Shown: positions 1 through 9,218, numbered from the stretch's first letter. The stretch is 64,000 bases of DNA from Mycolicibacterium septicum DSM 44393 (GCF_000455325.1 NZ_HG322952.1:312053-376052); one strand, 5' to 3'. The notes: generated by a model not told the origin, from the letters alone. Numbers and translations are program-made.

Positions 1-55
1 ATCATCGCGCCGACGAGCGCTCGCGCGAGGAGCACGACACAGACGGGAGTCAGGC

Positions 56-820
56 ATGAGCACCCAACGCGTCGCGATCGTCATCGGCGGGGCCTCAGGA
101 ATCGGGTGGGCCAGCGCGCAGGCCCTGGCCGCCGACGGCTGCCGCATCGTGGTGGCCGACCGTGACGCTGACGGCGCCGCAGCCCGGGCTTCCGAACTCG
201 GTGCACCGCACACCAGCTCCTACGCCGACGTCACCGACGAGGACTCGGTGCAGAAGCTGTTCGAGACGGCCGGGCCGGTCGATATCGTCCTCAACTGCGC
301 GGGGTTCAGCAATGTCGGCCTGATCACCGACCTGGCGGTCGAGGACTTCCGGTCTGTCGTCGACGTCTGCCTCAACGGCGGATTCATCGTCGCCAAGCAC
401 GCCGGCCGCAACCTGCCCGAAGGCGGTGTGCTGGTGTCGATCTCATCTCTGAACGGGCGCCAGCCCGCGGCCGGCATGAGCGCCTACTGCGCGGCCAAGG
501 CCGGGTTGTCGATGCTGACCCAGGTGGCCGCGCTGGAAATGGGGCCCCGCGGGATCCGGGTCAACGCGATCGCGCCGGGATTCGTGAAGACCCCGCTGAC
601 CGATCCCGCGGCGATGATCCCCGGCGTCGTCGAGGAGTACGTCGAGAACACCGCACTGGGCCGCAGCGGGACCCCCGAGGACATCGCCGCCGCCGTGGTG
701 TTCCTGTGTTCACCGCAGGCGTCGTGGCTGACCGGCGAAGTACTCGACCTGAACGGCGGCGCGCACCTCAAACGCTACCCGGACATCCTCGGACACGTCA
801 TGAAGCTGGCCCAGGCGTGA
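56..820 (+). CDS. SDR family NAD(P)-dependent oxidoreductase
   Basis: A 254-residue classical short-chain dehydrogenase/reductase, a cytoplasmic NAD(P)H-dependent alcohol/ketone oxidoreductase of unknown substrate. The nucleotide-binding glycine motif GGASGIG is at residues 11-17. An NCAG motif (80-83) replaces the usual NNAG, and the catalytic YxxxK is at Tyr144 and Lys148 with serines at 130-131. The Asp35-Arg36 pair after the second strand favours NAD over NADP (inference). The stop overlaps the start of the next SDR gene by four bases, so the two are probably translationally coupled and may act in one pathway. The ATG start is preceded by GGGAG. The family is clear; the substrate cannot be told. 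Confidence 0.9.
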   Translation: MSTQRVAIVIGGASGIGWASAQALAADGCRIVVADRDADGAAARASELGAPHTSSYADVTDEDSVQKLFETAGPVDIVLNCAGFSNVGLITDLAVEDFRSVVDVCLNGGFIVAKHAGRNLPEGGVLVSISSLNGRQPAAGMSAYCAAKAGLSMLTQVAALEMGPRGIRVNAIAPGFVKTPLTDPAAMIPGVVEEYVENTALGRSGTPEDIAAAVVFLCSPQASWLTGEVLDLNGGAHLKRYPDILGHVMKLAQA

Positions 821-1662
821 CGAGCCTCGCAGGCAAGCAGGCGCTGGTCACCGGCGCCGGATCCGGCATCGGCGCGGCCATGTGCCGCGCGCTGGTCGCC
901 GCCGGCGCCGAGGTGCTCTGTACCGACATCGACGAGGACGCCGCGGCCGGCACTGCGGCACCCCTCGGCGCCCGGTCAGCACGCTTGGACGTCACCGATG
1001 CGGCCGCCGTCCAGGCCGCGGTCGACGGTGTCGTGGAGCGGGCCGGACAACTCGACCTGATGTTCAACAACGCCGGCATCGTCTGGGGCGGCGACACCGA
1101 ACTGCTGACCCTCGATCAGTGGAACGCCATCATCGACATCAACGTGCGCGGCGTCGTCCACGGTGTCGCCGCGGCGTATCCGCAGATGATCCGGCAGGGC
1201 CACGGCCACATCATCAACACCGCCTCGATGGCAGGCCTGGCCGCCGCGGGCCAGCTCACCAGCTATGTGATGACCAAGCACGCCGTCGTCGGGCTGTCGC
1301 TGGCCCTGCGTTCGGAAGCCGCCGCCCATGGCGTGGGCGTGCTGGCGGTGTGCCCGGCCGCGGTCGAGACCCCGATCCTGGACAAGGGTGCGGTCGGCGG
1401 TTTCGTCGGGCGCGACTACTTCCTGCAAGGCCAAGGGGTCAAGACCGCCTACGATGCCGACCGGCTGGCCGCCGACACCCTGCGCGCCATCGCCCGCAAC
1501 AAGGCCATCCTCGTCAAACCCCGTCGCGCCCATGCCTCCTGGCTGATCGCCCGGCTGGCTCCGGGCCTGATGCAACGGCTCTCGATGAAATTCGTCGCAT
1601 CCCAACGCGCCGGCCAGGCCGCCCACCGCTCCACACCGGGCACCAACGTCACCCTGGAGTGA
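817..1662 (+). CDS. SDR family NAD(P)-dependent oxidoreductase
   Basis: A second short-chain dehydrogenase of 281 residues. I place the start at the GTG that overlaps the stop of the upstream SDR gene (GTGA); the frame is open further upstream, but that part overlaps the first SDR and has no SDR character. TGAGSGIG lies at residues 12-19, NNAG at 84-87, Ser137, Tyr150 and Lys154 form the catalytic set, and Asp37 after strand two again suggests NAD. The C-terminal extension after about residue 230 (basic, with AHASWLIARLAPG) resembles mycobacterial SDRs of lipid or ketone metabolism. Co-transcribed with the preceding gene. The substrate is unknown. Confidence 0.9.
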   Translation: MTSLAGKQALVTGAGSGIGAAMCRALVAAGAEVLCTDIDEDAAAGTAAPLGARSARLDVTDAAAVQAAVDGVVERAGQLDLMFNNAGIVWGGDTELLTLDQWNAIIDINVRGVVHGVAAAYPQMIRQGHGHIINTASMAGLAAAGQLTSYVMTKHAVVGLSLALRSEAAAHGVGVLAVCPAAVETPILDKGAVGGFVGRDYFLQGQGVKTAYDADRLAADTLRAIARNKAILVKPRRAHASWLIARLAPGLMQRLSMKFVASQRAGQAAHRSTPGTNVTLE

Positions 1663-1726
1663 CGCTCAATGCCGACCGTCACGCCGGCGTGGCGATAGGG
1701 TCACCCCAACGGCGGGAAGGGGCCCG

Positions 1727-2914
1727 ATGAAAGACGAGTTCAGCCTCACCCAGAAGCGGGCACTGGCAGTCGTGACCGTGCTGGCCGTGTTGCTCGGCGC
1801 CTACTTCCTGCGCGGCTTCTTCGTCCTGATCGTGATGGCCGCGGTCGGCGCGTATCTGTTCACGCCGCTGTATCAACGGTTTCAGCGCCGCATGGGCACC
1901 GGCCTTTCGGCCACGCTGACGGTGCTGGTCGCCATCCTGATGGTGATCATCCCGGTATCGCTGGTGGTGTTCATGGCCATCGTCCAGGTGACCCAGCTCG
2001 TCAACACGGTCAGCACCTGGATCGCCGACACAGATGTCAGCACGCTCGGCGACCGGGCCCTGCAGCTGGTCAACTCCCTGCTGGGACGGGTGCCGTTCCT
2101 GGACATCCACCTCACCGCGGATTCGTTGCGCGACACCGTGGTCAAGCTTTCCCAACACATCGGCGAGTGGCTGCTGGGCATTCTGCAGGGCGCGGTCGGC
2201 GGCATGGTCGGCGCGATCACGGCGTCGATCATCTTCCTGTACGTGTTCATCTCGATGCTGGTCAACAGCTCCGAGCTGGCCACGCTGATCCGCAGGCTGA
2301 ACCCGCTCGGCGAGGAGATCACCGACCTGTACCTGGCCAAGACCGGCGCCATGGTGAAGGGAACCGTCAAGGGGCAGTTCGTGATCGCGTTCTGCCAGGG
2401 CGTGGCCGGTGCCATCTCGATCTACATCGCGGGATTTCACAACGGCTTCTTCGTCTTCGCGATCCTGCTGACCGCACTGTCTGTCATCCCGCTCGGCGGC
2501 GGGATCGTCACGATTCCCTTCGGCATCGGAATGGTGTTCTTCGGCAACATCATCGGCGGCATCTTCGTGGTGGCGTTCCATCTGCTGGTGGTCACCAACA
2601 TCGACAACCTGCTGCGCCCCTGGCTGGTGCCCAAGGCCGCCCGATTGGATCCCGCGCTCATGCTGCTGGCGGTGTTCGCCGGCATCTCGATGTTCGGATT
2701 CTTCGGTCTGGTGATCGGGCCGGTGCTGATGATCATCATCGTCACCACGGTCAGCGTCTACCTGGCGGTCTTCAAGGGCGTCGAGCTCGAGACGACCGAA
2801 CCCGACGAGCCGGGACAACGCCCATGGCGACGGCTGTGGGATTGGGTTCAGAAACGGCTCGGGGGCAAGACCGATGCACCCCGAGCCGAATCAAAAGCCA
2901 AAGCCGAGAGCTAG
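1727..2914 (+). CDS. AI-2E family transporter (TqsA/YdiK-like permease)
   Basis: A 395-residue polytopic inner-membrane protein with about eight hydrophobic segments, the family pattern of paired N-terminal helices (around residues 10-50 and 60-90), a polar stretch, then a run of helices from 150 to 345, and a charged cytoplasmic tail. The family exports small molecules or, in some members, exchanges ions; substrate here is unknown. It corresponds by position to Rv1101c of M. tuberculosis. The ATG is preceded by GGGAAGGGG. The stop overlaps the stop of the convergent dienelactone hydrolase gene by four bases. Confidence 0.88.
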   Translation: MKDEFSLTQKRALAVVTVLAVLLGAYFLRGFFVLIVMAAVGAYLFTPLYQRFQRRMGTGLSATLTVLVAILMVIIPVSLVVFMAIVQVTQLVNTVSTWIADTDVSTLGDRALQLVNSLLGRVPFLDIHLTADSLRDTVVKLSQHIGEWLLGILQGAVGGMVGAITASIIFLYVFISMLVNSSELATLIRRLNPLGEEITDLYLAKTGAMVKGTVKGQFVIAFCQGVAGAISIYIAGFHNGFFVFAILLTALSVIPLGGGIVTIPFGIGMVFFGNIIGGIFVVAFHLLVVTNIDNLLRPWLVPKAARLDPALMLLAVFAGISMFGFFGLVIGPVLMIIIVTTVSVYLAVFKGVELETTEPDEPGQRPWRRLWDWVQKRLGGKTDAPRAESKAKAES

Positions 2915-3741
2915 TTCGCGCTCAGCCGCTCGGTGAGAAACGCCACCACCCGCTTGCGCGCCTCATACGCGGGATGCCCGTCGACCTCGCGCACCTGATC
3001 AGTGAGCACCGAATGCGCGGACGCCGGGATGCCGTCGGGATTGCCCTTCTTCGAGTTGATCTCGATGACCTCGAAGGCGTCGCCGAGCCGGGCCTTGAGG
3101 GTGGCGAACCGCTCCCCGGGGGCCATCCGGTCCTGGCTGAACCGCAGGGCCAGCGCGCACAAACCGTCGTTGGCGACCCGCTGTTCGATGACCTTGAGCT
3201 CGGCCTCCGACATGCCCGGATCGCGTTTCTGCGCCGCGGTCAGGGCCACCGGCACCGACGGTTGACTCAGCACCGGCGCCAGCACGCTGTCGTCCACCGC
3301 GGCCGCGAGCGCGAACCCGCCGGTGAAGCACTGCCCGATGACGCCGACGCCCTTACCGGGGGTGTTGGCGTTGAGATCGCGGGCCAGGGCCCGCAGGTAG
3401 TGCGCGACGGGACGGTCGGCGTTTGTCGCGAATGCCGCGAATTCCTTTGTCACGCAAGCTTTCACCATGACCGGAATGGCACCCGGCCGGACCGCGGCCG
3501 CGCCGGGGGTACCGAACAGCGACGGCGCGGCCACCGTGAAACCGTTGTCCACCAGATGATTGCCCAGCGCGAGGACGCCGGGATGCAGGCCGGGAATCTC
3601 GGGAATCAGGACGACACCGGGGCCTTCGCCCTTGCGGTACACGTCGTAGGTCTGATCGGCGGCGGTGAACGGGGTGGCGGTCCACCCGGTGAGATCTGCA
3701 ACTGGCGACGACAACGCGGGCTCCATCCGGTAGTGCGTCAC
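2911..3741 (-). CDS. Dienelactone hydrolase family protein
   Basis: A 276-residue alpha/beta-fold hydrolase. The nucleophile elbow GVIGQCFTGG carries Cys138, the cysteine nucleophile typical of dienelactone hydrolases, and a histidine in PASAHSVL near residue 240 fits the triad. The family opens lactones such as dienelactone, but most mycobacterial members have unknown substrates. The start is a GTG that overlaps the stop of the upstream DUF4245 gene (GTGA), so translation is probably coupled. It converges on the AI-2E gene with a four-base stop overlap. No signal peptide; cytoplasmic. Confidence 0.87.
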   Translation of the reverse strand: MTHYRMEPALSSPVADLTGWTATPFTAADQTYDVYRKGEGPGVVLIPEIPGLHPGVLALGNHLVDNGFTVAAPSLFGTPGAAAVRPGAIPVMVKACVTKEFAAFATNADRPVAHYLRALARDLNANTPGKGVGVIGQCFTGGFALAAAVDDSVLAPVLSQPSVPVALTAAQKRDPGMSEAELKVIEQRVANDGLCALALRFSQDRMAPGERFATLKARLGDAFEVIEINSKKGNPDGIPASAHSVLTDQVREVDGHPAYEARKRVVAFLTERLSAN

Positions 3742-4376
3742 GGCCTCTTGATCGGCAGCGGCGACTGCTTCTGCGTCGCACTCGCCAGCGTACGGTACTC
3801 ATCAGTACCACCGGCGCCCGTGATGGCAACCTGCGCCGGTCCGCGCAGCCTCGTCGTCCACACCGGTTCCGGGTCGCTGCTCTCGTAGACCACCCAGGTC
3901 ACCCCGTCGACGTCCTCGGTGCCGGATGCATACGAATCCGGTTTGATCGAGGCCACCAGGGCGGCCTCGTCAGCATTGCTCTGGGTCAGGCTCAGGTACT
4001 TCCCGTTAGGTGCCAGGTAGCCGATGCGCGAGGAGACCGCGCGGCCATGTTGGCCGTCGGGCAGCGTCAGACCGCCGTCGATGCCGTGGCGGCTGCCGGA
4101 GTTGGGCTGCCAACCCTCGGGCAGCTGGGGCAGCCGGATCGGGATCTTCAGGGTGTCGGCGTCAGCCTGCAGGGCGGCCGGCGCATCGAATTCCGGGGCA
4201 GGGCCGGCCCCGGGCCCACCCGCCTGGAACGAGCACATGCCCAGCATTCCGGCCAGGACGATGCAGGCCACGACCAGCGGGGCCATCGACCAGAACATGT
4301 CCCGGCCGTCCTGCAGCAACCGCGGCTTTGCCGGCTTCGGGACCGGGGTTGGCTCAGACGTCGGCTCGGTGGACAT
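3738..4376 (-). CDS. DUF4245 family membrane-anchored protein
   Basis: A 212-residue protein corresponding to Rv1100. The start is the ATG at 4376 (MSTEPTSEPTP); a -10-like GATACT ends seven bases before it, which suggests a leaderless transcript. A Pro/Thr-rich N-terminus of about 25 residues is followed by one membrane helix (roughly residues 32-53) and an extracytoplasmic domain of about 155 residues. Function is unknown for the family. It is divergent from glpX and coupled to the downstream hydrolase by a GTGA overlap. The topology is inferred from hydrophobicity only. Confidence 0.85.
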   Translation of the reverse strand: MSTEPTSEPTPVPKPAKPRLLQDGRDMFWSMAPLVVACIVLAGMLGMCSFQAGGPGAGPAPEFDAPAALQADADTLKIPIRLPQLPEGWQPNSGSRHGIDGGLTLPDGQHGRAVSSRIGYLAPNGKYLSLTQSNADEAALVASIKPDSYASGTEDVDGVTWVVYESSDPEPVWTTRLRGPAQVAITGAGGTDEYRTLASATQKQSPLPIKRP

Positions 4377-4383
4377 GTCCGTC

Positions 4384-4424
4384 AGTATCCCAGCTCCCAA
4401 ACGCTGACCACGTTCTGGGACAAT
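4384..4424. promoter_or_regulatory. Divergent leaderless promoters for DUF4245 gene and glpX
   Basis: Within 55 bases between the two start codons, GATACT (minus strand, 4389-4384) stands seven bases before the ATG at 4376, and GACAAT (plus strand, 4419-4424) stands seven bases before the glpX ATG at 4432. That spacing puts transcription initiation at the start codon, the layout of leaderless mycobacterial mRNAs. No convincing -35 elements were found. Confidence 0.5.
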
Positions 4425-4431
4425 CTGGGCC

Positions 4432-5460
4432 ATGAGTCCCACGCGGGGAGAAGCCCCGGATCGCAACCTTGCCCTCGAACTCGTCCGGGTGACCGAGGCC
4501 GGCGCCATGGCCGCAGGCCGCTGGGTCGGTCGCGGCGACAAGGAGGGCGGGGACGGGGCCGCCGTCGACGCCATGCGTGAACTGGTCAACTCGGTGTCGA
4601 TGCGCGGCGTCGTGGTGATCGGCGAGGGCGAGAAGGACGAAGCCCCGATGCTCTTCAACGGTGAAGAGGTCGGCAACGGCGACGGACCGGAGTGCGACTT
4701 CGCCGTCGACCCGGTCGACGGCACCACGCTGATGAGCAAGGGCATGCCCAACGCCATCTCGGTGCTCGCCGTCGCCGAGCGCGGCGCCATGTTCGACCCG
4801 TCGGCGGTGTTCTACATGAACAAGATCGCCGTCGGCCCCGAGTGCGCCGACGCCATCGACATCACCGCCCCGATCGGCGAGAACATCCGGCGGGTGGCCA
4901 AGGTGCGCGGCGCCTCGGTCAGCGACCTGACCGTGTGCATCCTGGACCGGCCGCGGCACGCCCAGCTGATCGAAGATGCCCGCTCCGCCGGTGCCCGCAT
5001 CCGGCTGATCACCGACGGTGACGTCGCCGGTGCGATCTCGGCCTGCCGCCCCAACTCGGGCACCGACATCCTGGCCGGCATCGGCGGGACGCCCGAGGGC
5101 ATCATCGCCGCGGCCGCGATCCGCTGTATGGGCGGCGCCATCCAGGCCCAGCTGGCGCCGACCGACGACGCCGAACGCCAGAAGGCCATCGACGCCGGCT
5201 ACGACCTGGACCAGGTGCTCTCGACCGACGACCTCGTCTCGGGTGAGAACGTCTTCTTCTGCGCGACGGGCGTCACCGACGGTGACCTGCTCAAGGGCGT
5301 GCAGTACTACCCCGGTGGCTGCACCACCCAGTCCATCGTGATGCGGTCCAAGTCCGGCACCGTCCGGATGATCGAGGCCTACCACCGGCTGACCAAACTC
5401 AACGAGTACTCCGCCATCGACTTCACCGGCGACAAGACCGCCGCCTACCCGCTCCCGTAA
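4432..5460 (+). CDS. glpX: Fructose-1,6-bisphosphatase class II (GlpX)
   Basis: A 342-residue class II fructose-1,6-bisphosphatase, the gluconeogenic enzyme that hydrolyses fructose 1,6-bisphosphate to fructose 6-phosphate with divalent metal. The metal and phosphate motifs are visible: GEGEKDEAPM near residue 64 and the DPVDGTTL signature near residue 90. Length matches the family (Rv1099c is the positional match). It lies 18 bases upstream of fum, so the two central-carbon genes form an operon. In mycobacteria GlpX is the main FBPase and is needed for growth on fatty acids (family knowledge). A -10-like GACAAT seven bases before the ATG suggests leaderless expression. Confidence 0.96.
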   Translation: MSPTRGEAPDRNLALELVRVTEAGAMAAGRWVGRGDKEGGDGAAVDAMRELVNSVSMRGVVVIGEGEKDEAPMLFNGEEVGNGDGPECDFAVDPVDGTTLMSKGMPNAISVLAVAERGAMFDPSAVFYMNKIAVGPECADAIDITAPIGENIRRVAKVRGASVSDLTVCILDRPRHAQLIEDARSAGARIRLITDGDVAGAISACRPNSGTDILAGIGGTPEGIIAAAAIRCMGGAIQAQLAPTDDAERQKAIDAGYDLDQVLSTDDLVSGENVFFCATGVTDGDLLKGVQYYPGGCTTQSIVMRSKSGTVRMIEAYHRLTKLNEYSAIDFTGDKTAAYPLP

Positions 5461-5478
5461 CTCGCTAGAAAGGCCAGT

Positions 5479-6894
5479 ATGAGCACCGACAACGCTGTCG
5501 AGGGTGAATTCCGTATCGAGCACGACACCATGGGCGAGGTCCGCGTGCCGGTCAACGCCCTGTGGCGGGCGCAGACCCAGCGGGCCGTGGAGAACTTCCC
5601 GATCTCCTTCCGCGGGCTGGAGCGCACCCAGATCCGCGCGCTGGGCCTGCTGAAGGCAGCCTGCGCGCAGGTCAACAAGGACCTGGGCCTGCTGGCCGCC
5701 GAGAAGGCCGACGCCATCATCGCCGCCGCAGGCGAGATCGCCGACGGCCTGCACGACGATCAGTTCCCGATCGACGTTTTCCAGACCGGCTCGGGCACCA
5801 GCTCGAACATGAACGCCAACGAGGTCATCGCCTCGATCGCCGCTCGCAACGGCGTGACCGTTCACCCCAACGACGACGTGAACATGTCGCAGAGCTCCAA
5901 CGACACGTTCCCGACGGCCACCCACATCGCCGCCACCGAAGCCGCTGTGCGCCACCTGATTCCGGCGCTCGAGGTGCTCCACGAGTCGCTGGCCGCCAAG
6001 GCCAAGCAGTGGAAGACCGTGGTGAAGTCCGGCCGCACCCACCTGATGGACGCGGTGCCGGTGACGCTCGGCCAGGAGTTCGGCGGCTACGCCCGTCAGG
6101 TCGAGGCCGGCATCGAGCGGGTCAAGGCCACGCTGCCCCGCCTGGGTGAGCTCGCCATCGGCGGGACCGCGGTCGGCACCGGGCTCAACGCCCCCGACGG
6201 CTTCGGCCCCAAGGTGGTCGAGGTGCTGGTCAACCAGACCGGGCTGGCCGAACTGCGCACCGCCGCAGACTCGTTCGAGGCCCAGGCGGCCCGCGACGGG
6301 CTGGTCGAGGCGTCCGGCGCGCTGAAGACCATCGCGGCCTCGTTGACCAAGATCGCCAACGACGTGCGCTGGATGGGCTCGGGCCCGCTGACCGGCCTGG
6401 GCGAGATCCAGCTGCCGGACCTGCAGCCGGGTAGCTCGATCATGCCGGGCAAGGTCAATCCCGTTCTGCCCGAGGCGGTCACCCAGGTGGCCGCCCAGGT
6501 CATCGGCAACGACGCCGCGGTCACCGTCGGCGGCCTGTCGGGCGCCTTCGAGCTGAACGTGTACATCCCGATGATGGCGCGCAACGTGCTGGAGTCGTTC
6601 ACCCTGCTGGCGAATGTGTCGAAGTTGTTCGCCACCAAGTGCATCGACGGCCTGGTCGCCAACGAGGACCACCTGCGCACCCTGGCCGAGTCGTCCCCCT
6701 CGATCGTGACGCCGCTGAACTCGGCGATCGGCTACGAGGAGGCCGCCAAGGTCGCCAAGCAGGCCCTCAAGGACAAGAAGACCATCCGCCAGACCGTGAT
6801 CGACCGCGGCCTGATCGGCGACAAGCTGTCGGAGGCCGAGCTGGACAAGCGCCTCGACGTGCTCGCCATGGCGAAGGTCAAGGACGGCGAGTAG
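5479..6894 (+). CDS. fum: Fumarate hydratase class II (fumarase C)
   Basis: A 471-residue iron-independent fumarase that interconverts fumarate and L-malate in the TCA cycle; homotetrameric and cytoplasmic. The superfamily signature GSSIMPGKVNP is present near residue 318, along with TSSNMNANEV and SGRTHLMDAVP, the other substrate-binding blocks. Full length for the family and the positional match of Rv1098c. The ATG follows AGAAAGG. Second gene of the glpX-fum operon, followed by a long inverted repeat that may end transcription. Confidence 0.97.
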   Translation: MSTDNAVEGEFRIEHDTMGEVRVPVNALWRAQTQRAVENFPISFRGLERTQIRALGLLKAACAQVNKDLGLLAAEKADAIIAAAGEIADGLHDDQFPIDVFQTGSGTSSNMNANEVIASIAARNGVTVHPNDDVNMSQSSNDTFPTATHIAATEAAVRHLIPALEVLHESLAAKAKQWKTVVKSGRTHLMDAVPVTLGQEFGGYARQVEAGIERVKATLPRLGELAIGGTAVGTGLNAPDGFGPKVVEVLVNQTGLAELRTAADSFEAQAARDGLVEASGALKTIAASLTKIANDVRWMGSGPLTGLGEIQLPDLQPGSSIMPGKVNPVLPEAVTQVAAQVIGNDAAVTVGGLSGAFELNVYIPMMARNVLESFTLLANVSKLFATKCIDGLVANEDHLRTLAESSPSIVTPLNSAIGYEEAAKVAKQALKDKKTIRQTVIDRGLIGDKLSEAELDKRLDVLAMAKVKDGE

Positions 6895-6911
6895 CCCTCG
6901 CCTTCTCTGCC

Positions 6912-6969
6912 CGAGCAGACGTGAATGTCCCCGCACGCCCGGCGTGTCGGGGACATTTGCGTCTGCTCG
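6912..6969. terminator. Long inverted repeat between fum and devS
   Basis: The two arms start and end with CGAGCAGACG and its complement and continue through AATGTCCCCG, about 27 bases per arm with two mismatches and one bulge. It lies between convergent genes and can serve as a bidirectional terminator, although there is no T-run. The word CGAGCAGACG recurs in the dyad at 55905-55966. Confidence 0.6.
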
Positions 6970-6980
6970 CCAGGTAAATA

Positions 6981-8705
6981 TCACTCGGGAAGCGGTGCGG
7001 CCCAACGCAACACGGTTCCGCCACCGGGCCGGTCGGTGATGGTGAACTGGCCACCGGCACTGAGGGCACGAGCCCGCAGATTGCCCAGGCCGCTCTCGGT
7101 GACCTCGGCGGCGATCCCGCAGCCGTTGTCGGACACCTCGACCGACAGGTCGTCGGCCACCTCCACCAGAACGGCGAGTTCGGTTGCCCCGGAATGACGT
7201 ACCGCGTTGCTGATCGCCTCGCGCAGCACCGCCTCGGCATGATCGGCCAGGGTCGCATCGACCACCGACAGCGGCCCGACGAACCGCGTGCTGGTGTGGA
7301 TCGGTGCGTCGGCGAACTGGGCGATCACCTCATCGAGGCGCTGCCGCAGCCGCGTCGTACCGGCCTGGGCGCCGTGCAGATCGAAGATCGCGGTCCGGAT
7401 CTCCTGGATGACCGCCTGCAGATCGTCGACGGTGTCGGTGAGCCGTTGCTGGACCTCCGACGACTGTGCCCGCGGGATCGTGCCCTGCAGCGAGAGGCCC
7501 ACCGCGAACAGGCGCTGGATCACGTGATCATGCAGGTCCCGGGCGATCCGGTCGCGGTCGGCGAGGATCTCCAGCTCACGCACACTGCGCTGCGAGCTGG
7601 CCAGCTGCCAGGCCACCGCGGCCTGGTCGGCGAACGCCGCGGCCATGTCGAGTTGCTCAGCGGTGAAAGTCCGGGCGCCGTCGGCACGCACGGCCACCAG
7701 TACCCCGGCCACGGTGTCGAAGGTACGCAGCGGCAGCACCAGCGCCGGGCCACCCGAGCCGTCCAGCTCCAGGCGGTCCAGCCGGTGCGGGGTGCCGTCA
7801 CGGAACGCCTCGCCGACCGCGTCCCCGGCGGCGTGCCGGCCCACCGGAATCGAATCGATGGTGGTCGGGCTGCCCGCCGTGGCGGCCACCACGAGGGCGT
7901 CGGCCTCGCCGGCCGGGACCTCGCTTTCGGGTACGGCGACCACGATGCGGTCCGCACCGGTCAGTTTGAGCGCCTCGTCGGCCACCATCCGGAACACCGT
8001 CGCCGGTTCGGTGCCGCTCAGCAGTTCGGTGCCGATGTCGCGGGTCGCCGCGATCCAGGCCTGCCGGTCGCGCGACAGCTGGTAGAGCCGCGCGTTCTCC
8101 ACGGCGACACCGGCAGCCGCGGCCAGGGCCTCGACGAGCACCTCATCGTCCTCGCTGAACGGCTGCCCGTTGGTCTTGTCGGTGAGGTACAGGTTGCCGA
8201 ACACCTCGTCGCGGATCCGCACCGGGACACCGAGAAAGGTCCGCATCGGCGGGTGATTGGGCGGGAACCCGACCGAAGCGGGATGCCGGCGGATGTCGTC
8301 GAGGCGGATCGGCTTCGGATCGTCGATCAGTACGCCGAGCACACCACGCCCCTCGGGCAGATCCCCGATCACGGCCCGGGTTTCGTCGTCGATGCCCTGA
8401 TAGACGAACTCGGTCAGCTCGTGGTCGTCGCCACGCACACCCAACGCGCCGTAGCGGGCGTCGACCAGCTCGATCGCGGTCCGCACGATGGTGCTCAGCG
8501 TGAGCTCGAGGTCCAGGCCCGAGGTCACCACCAGCATGGCCTCGACGAGGCCGTCGATCCGGTCGCGGCCGGTGATGATCTCCTCGACGCGGTCCTGGAC
8601 CTCGGTGAGCAATTCGCGCAACCGCAGCTGCGAGAGGGTGTTCCGCAACGGAGGAGTTCGCTGTTCATCGTCGGGGTGGGCACCGTGACCAGTCACGTCC
8701 ACCAT
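6981..8705 (-). CDS. devS: GAF-domain oxygen/redox sensor histidine kinase, DevS/DosT type
   Basis: A 574-residue sensor kinase. It has an N-terminal linker, GAF domain 1 (about 60-200), GAF domain 2 (about 225-370), a HisKA_3 dimerisation/phosphoacceptor segment (RDLHDHVIQRLF, about 390-400) and a HATPase_c domain ending near 570 (DNGCGI, GLGNLRARA). His151 in the sequence NHPPMRTF aligns with the haem-ligating His149 of M. tuberculosis DevS (recalled), so it probably binds haem and senses O2, NO or CO. It should phosphorylate the DevR encoded upstream. No membrane segments; cytoplasmic. It is last in the hypoxia cluster, 42 bases after the PPOX gene. Confidence 0.93.
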   Translation of the reverse strand: MVDVTGHGAHPDDEQRTPPLRNTLSQLRLRELLTEVQDRVEEIITGRDRIDGLVEAMLVVTSGLDLELTLSTIVRTAIELVDARYGALGVRGDDHELTEFVYQGIDDETRAVIGDLPEGRGVLGVLIDDPKPIRLDDIRRHPASVGFPPNHPPMRTFLGVPVRIRDEVFGNLYLTDKTNGQPFSEDDEVLVEALAAAAGVAVENARLYQLSRDRQAWIAATRDIGTELLSGTEPATVFRMVADEALKLTGADRIVVAVPESEVPAGEADALVVAATAGSPTTIDSIPVGRHAAGDAVGEAFRDGTPHRLDRLELDGSGGPALVLPLRTFDTVAGVLVAVRADGARTFTAEQLDMAAAFADQAAVAWQLASSQRSVRELEILADRDRIARDLHDHVIQRLFAVGLSLQGTIPRAQSSEVQQRLTDTVDDLQAVIQEIRTAIFDLHGAQAGTTRLRQRLDEVIAQFADAPIHTSTRFVGPLSVVDATLADHAEAVLREAISNAVRHSGATELAVLVEVADDLSVEVSDNGCGIAAEVTESGLGNLRARALSAGGQFTITDRPGGGTVLRWAAPLPE

Positions 8706-8747
8706 GCTGGCACTACCGGCTGCAACGCACCAAGCGCGTCCGGGTCG

Positions 8748-9206
8748 TCACCCCGCCACCGGTTCAGGTCCGAACCGGAACCGGCGACCCGTGACCCGGA
8801 CCGGTGACACGCGTACATAGTGCGTCTTCGCCGTCGCCGTCCACGGCAGCAGCTGGGCCTGCTCGGCTTCGTCGAGTTCCTCGTCCGTGCGCAGGGTGCG
8901 TGCGACACCTCGCACGATCACGCTCCAGCCTTCGGCCGCGGTGTGATCGTCGGCTTCGAACACCACCTGGTTGTTGATCGCGGCACTGATCAGTTTCGTG
9001 CCCGCCGCGGTGCGGAACAGGATGGTTCGGTTCTGCACCACGAAGTTCACCGGGAAGACGTGTGCCTCGTCGTCGACCGCGGTGACGAGGCGGCCGAGCG
9101 ACACACTGCCCAGCAGCTCCCAGTTCTCGCGCTCGGACAGAATCGAGACCGGCTCACTGCGCGTTGACGTTCCGGATCCCGAGACGGTGTCGACATCATG
9201 GCTCAT
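8748..9206 (-). CDS. Pyridoxamine 5'-phosphate oxidase family protein (Rv3129-like)
   Basis: A 152-residue split-barrel flavin-binding protein of the PPOX/FMN-binding family. The core from about residue 25 to 135 carries the pattern LGRLVTAVDDEAHVFPVNF and later FEADDHTAAEGWSVIVRG typical of F420- or FMN-binding members. M. tuberculosis Rv3129, a DosR-regulon gene, is the closest match I can recall. A 20-base DosR box lies 55 bases upstream, and a -10-like TAATCT ends six bases before the ATG, so it has its own hypoxic promoter inside the devR-devS cluster. Enzymatic role unknown. Confidence 0.87.
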   Translation of the reverse strand: MSHDVDTVSGSGTSTRSEPVSILSERENWELLGSVSLGRLVTAVDDEAHVFPVNFVVQNRTILFRTAAGTKLISAAINNQVVFEADDHTAAEGWSVIVRGVARTLRTDEELDEAEQAQLLPWTATAKTHYVRVSPVRVTGRRFRFGPEPVAG

Positions 9207-9212
9207 AGCCCG

Positions 9213-9218
9213 AGATTA
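9213..9218 (-). promoter_or_regulatory. -10 element of the PPOX gene
   Basis: TAATCT on the minus strand ends six bases before the ATG at 9206, implying a leaderless transcript. It lies about 42 bases downstream of the DosR box, a plausible activator geometry. Confidence 0.45.

Noticed and set aside
1..55. End of a preceding gene
   Set aside because: Too little sequence to support a coding call.
1679..2818. Open frame antisense to the AI-2E permease gene
   Set aside because: Rich in His, Asp, Gln and Arg, typical of an antisense reading of a membrane protein; no start signal or domain.
4354..7005. A very long open frame antisense to glpX and fum
   Set aside because: It is a compositional shadow of high-GC genes; the sense proteins are unmistakable and the antisense protein has no domain character.
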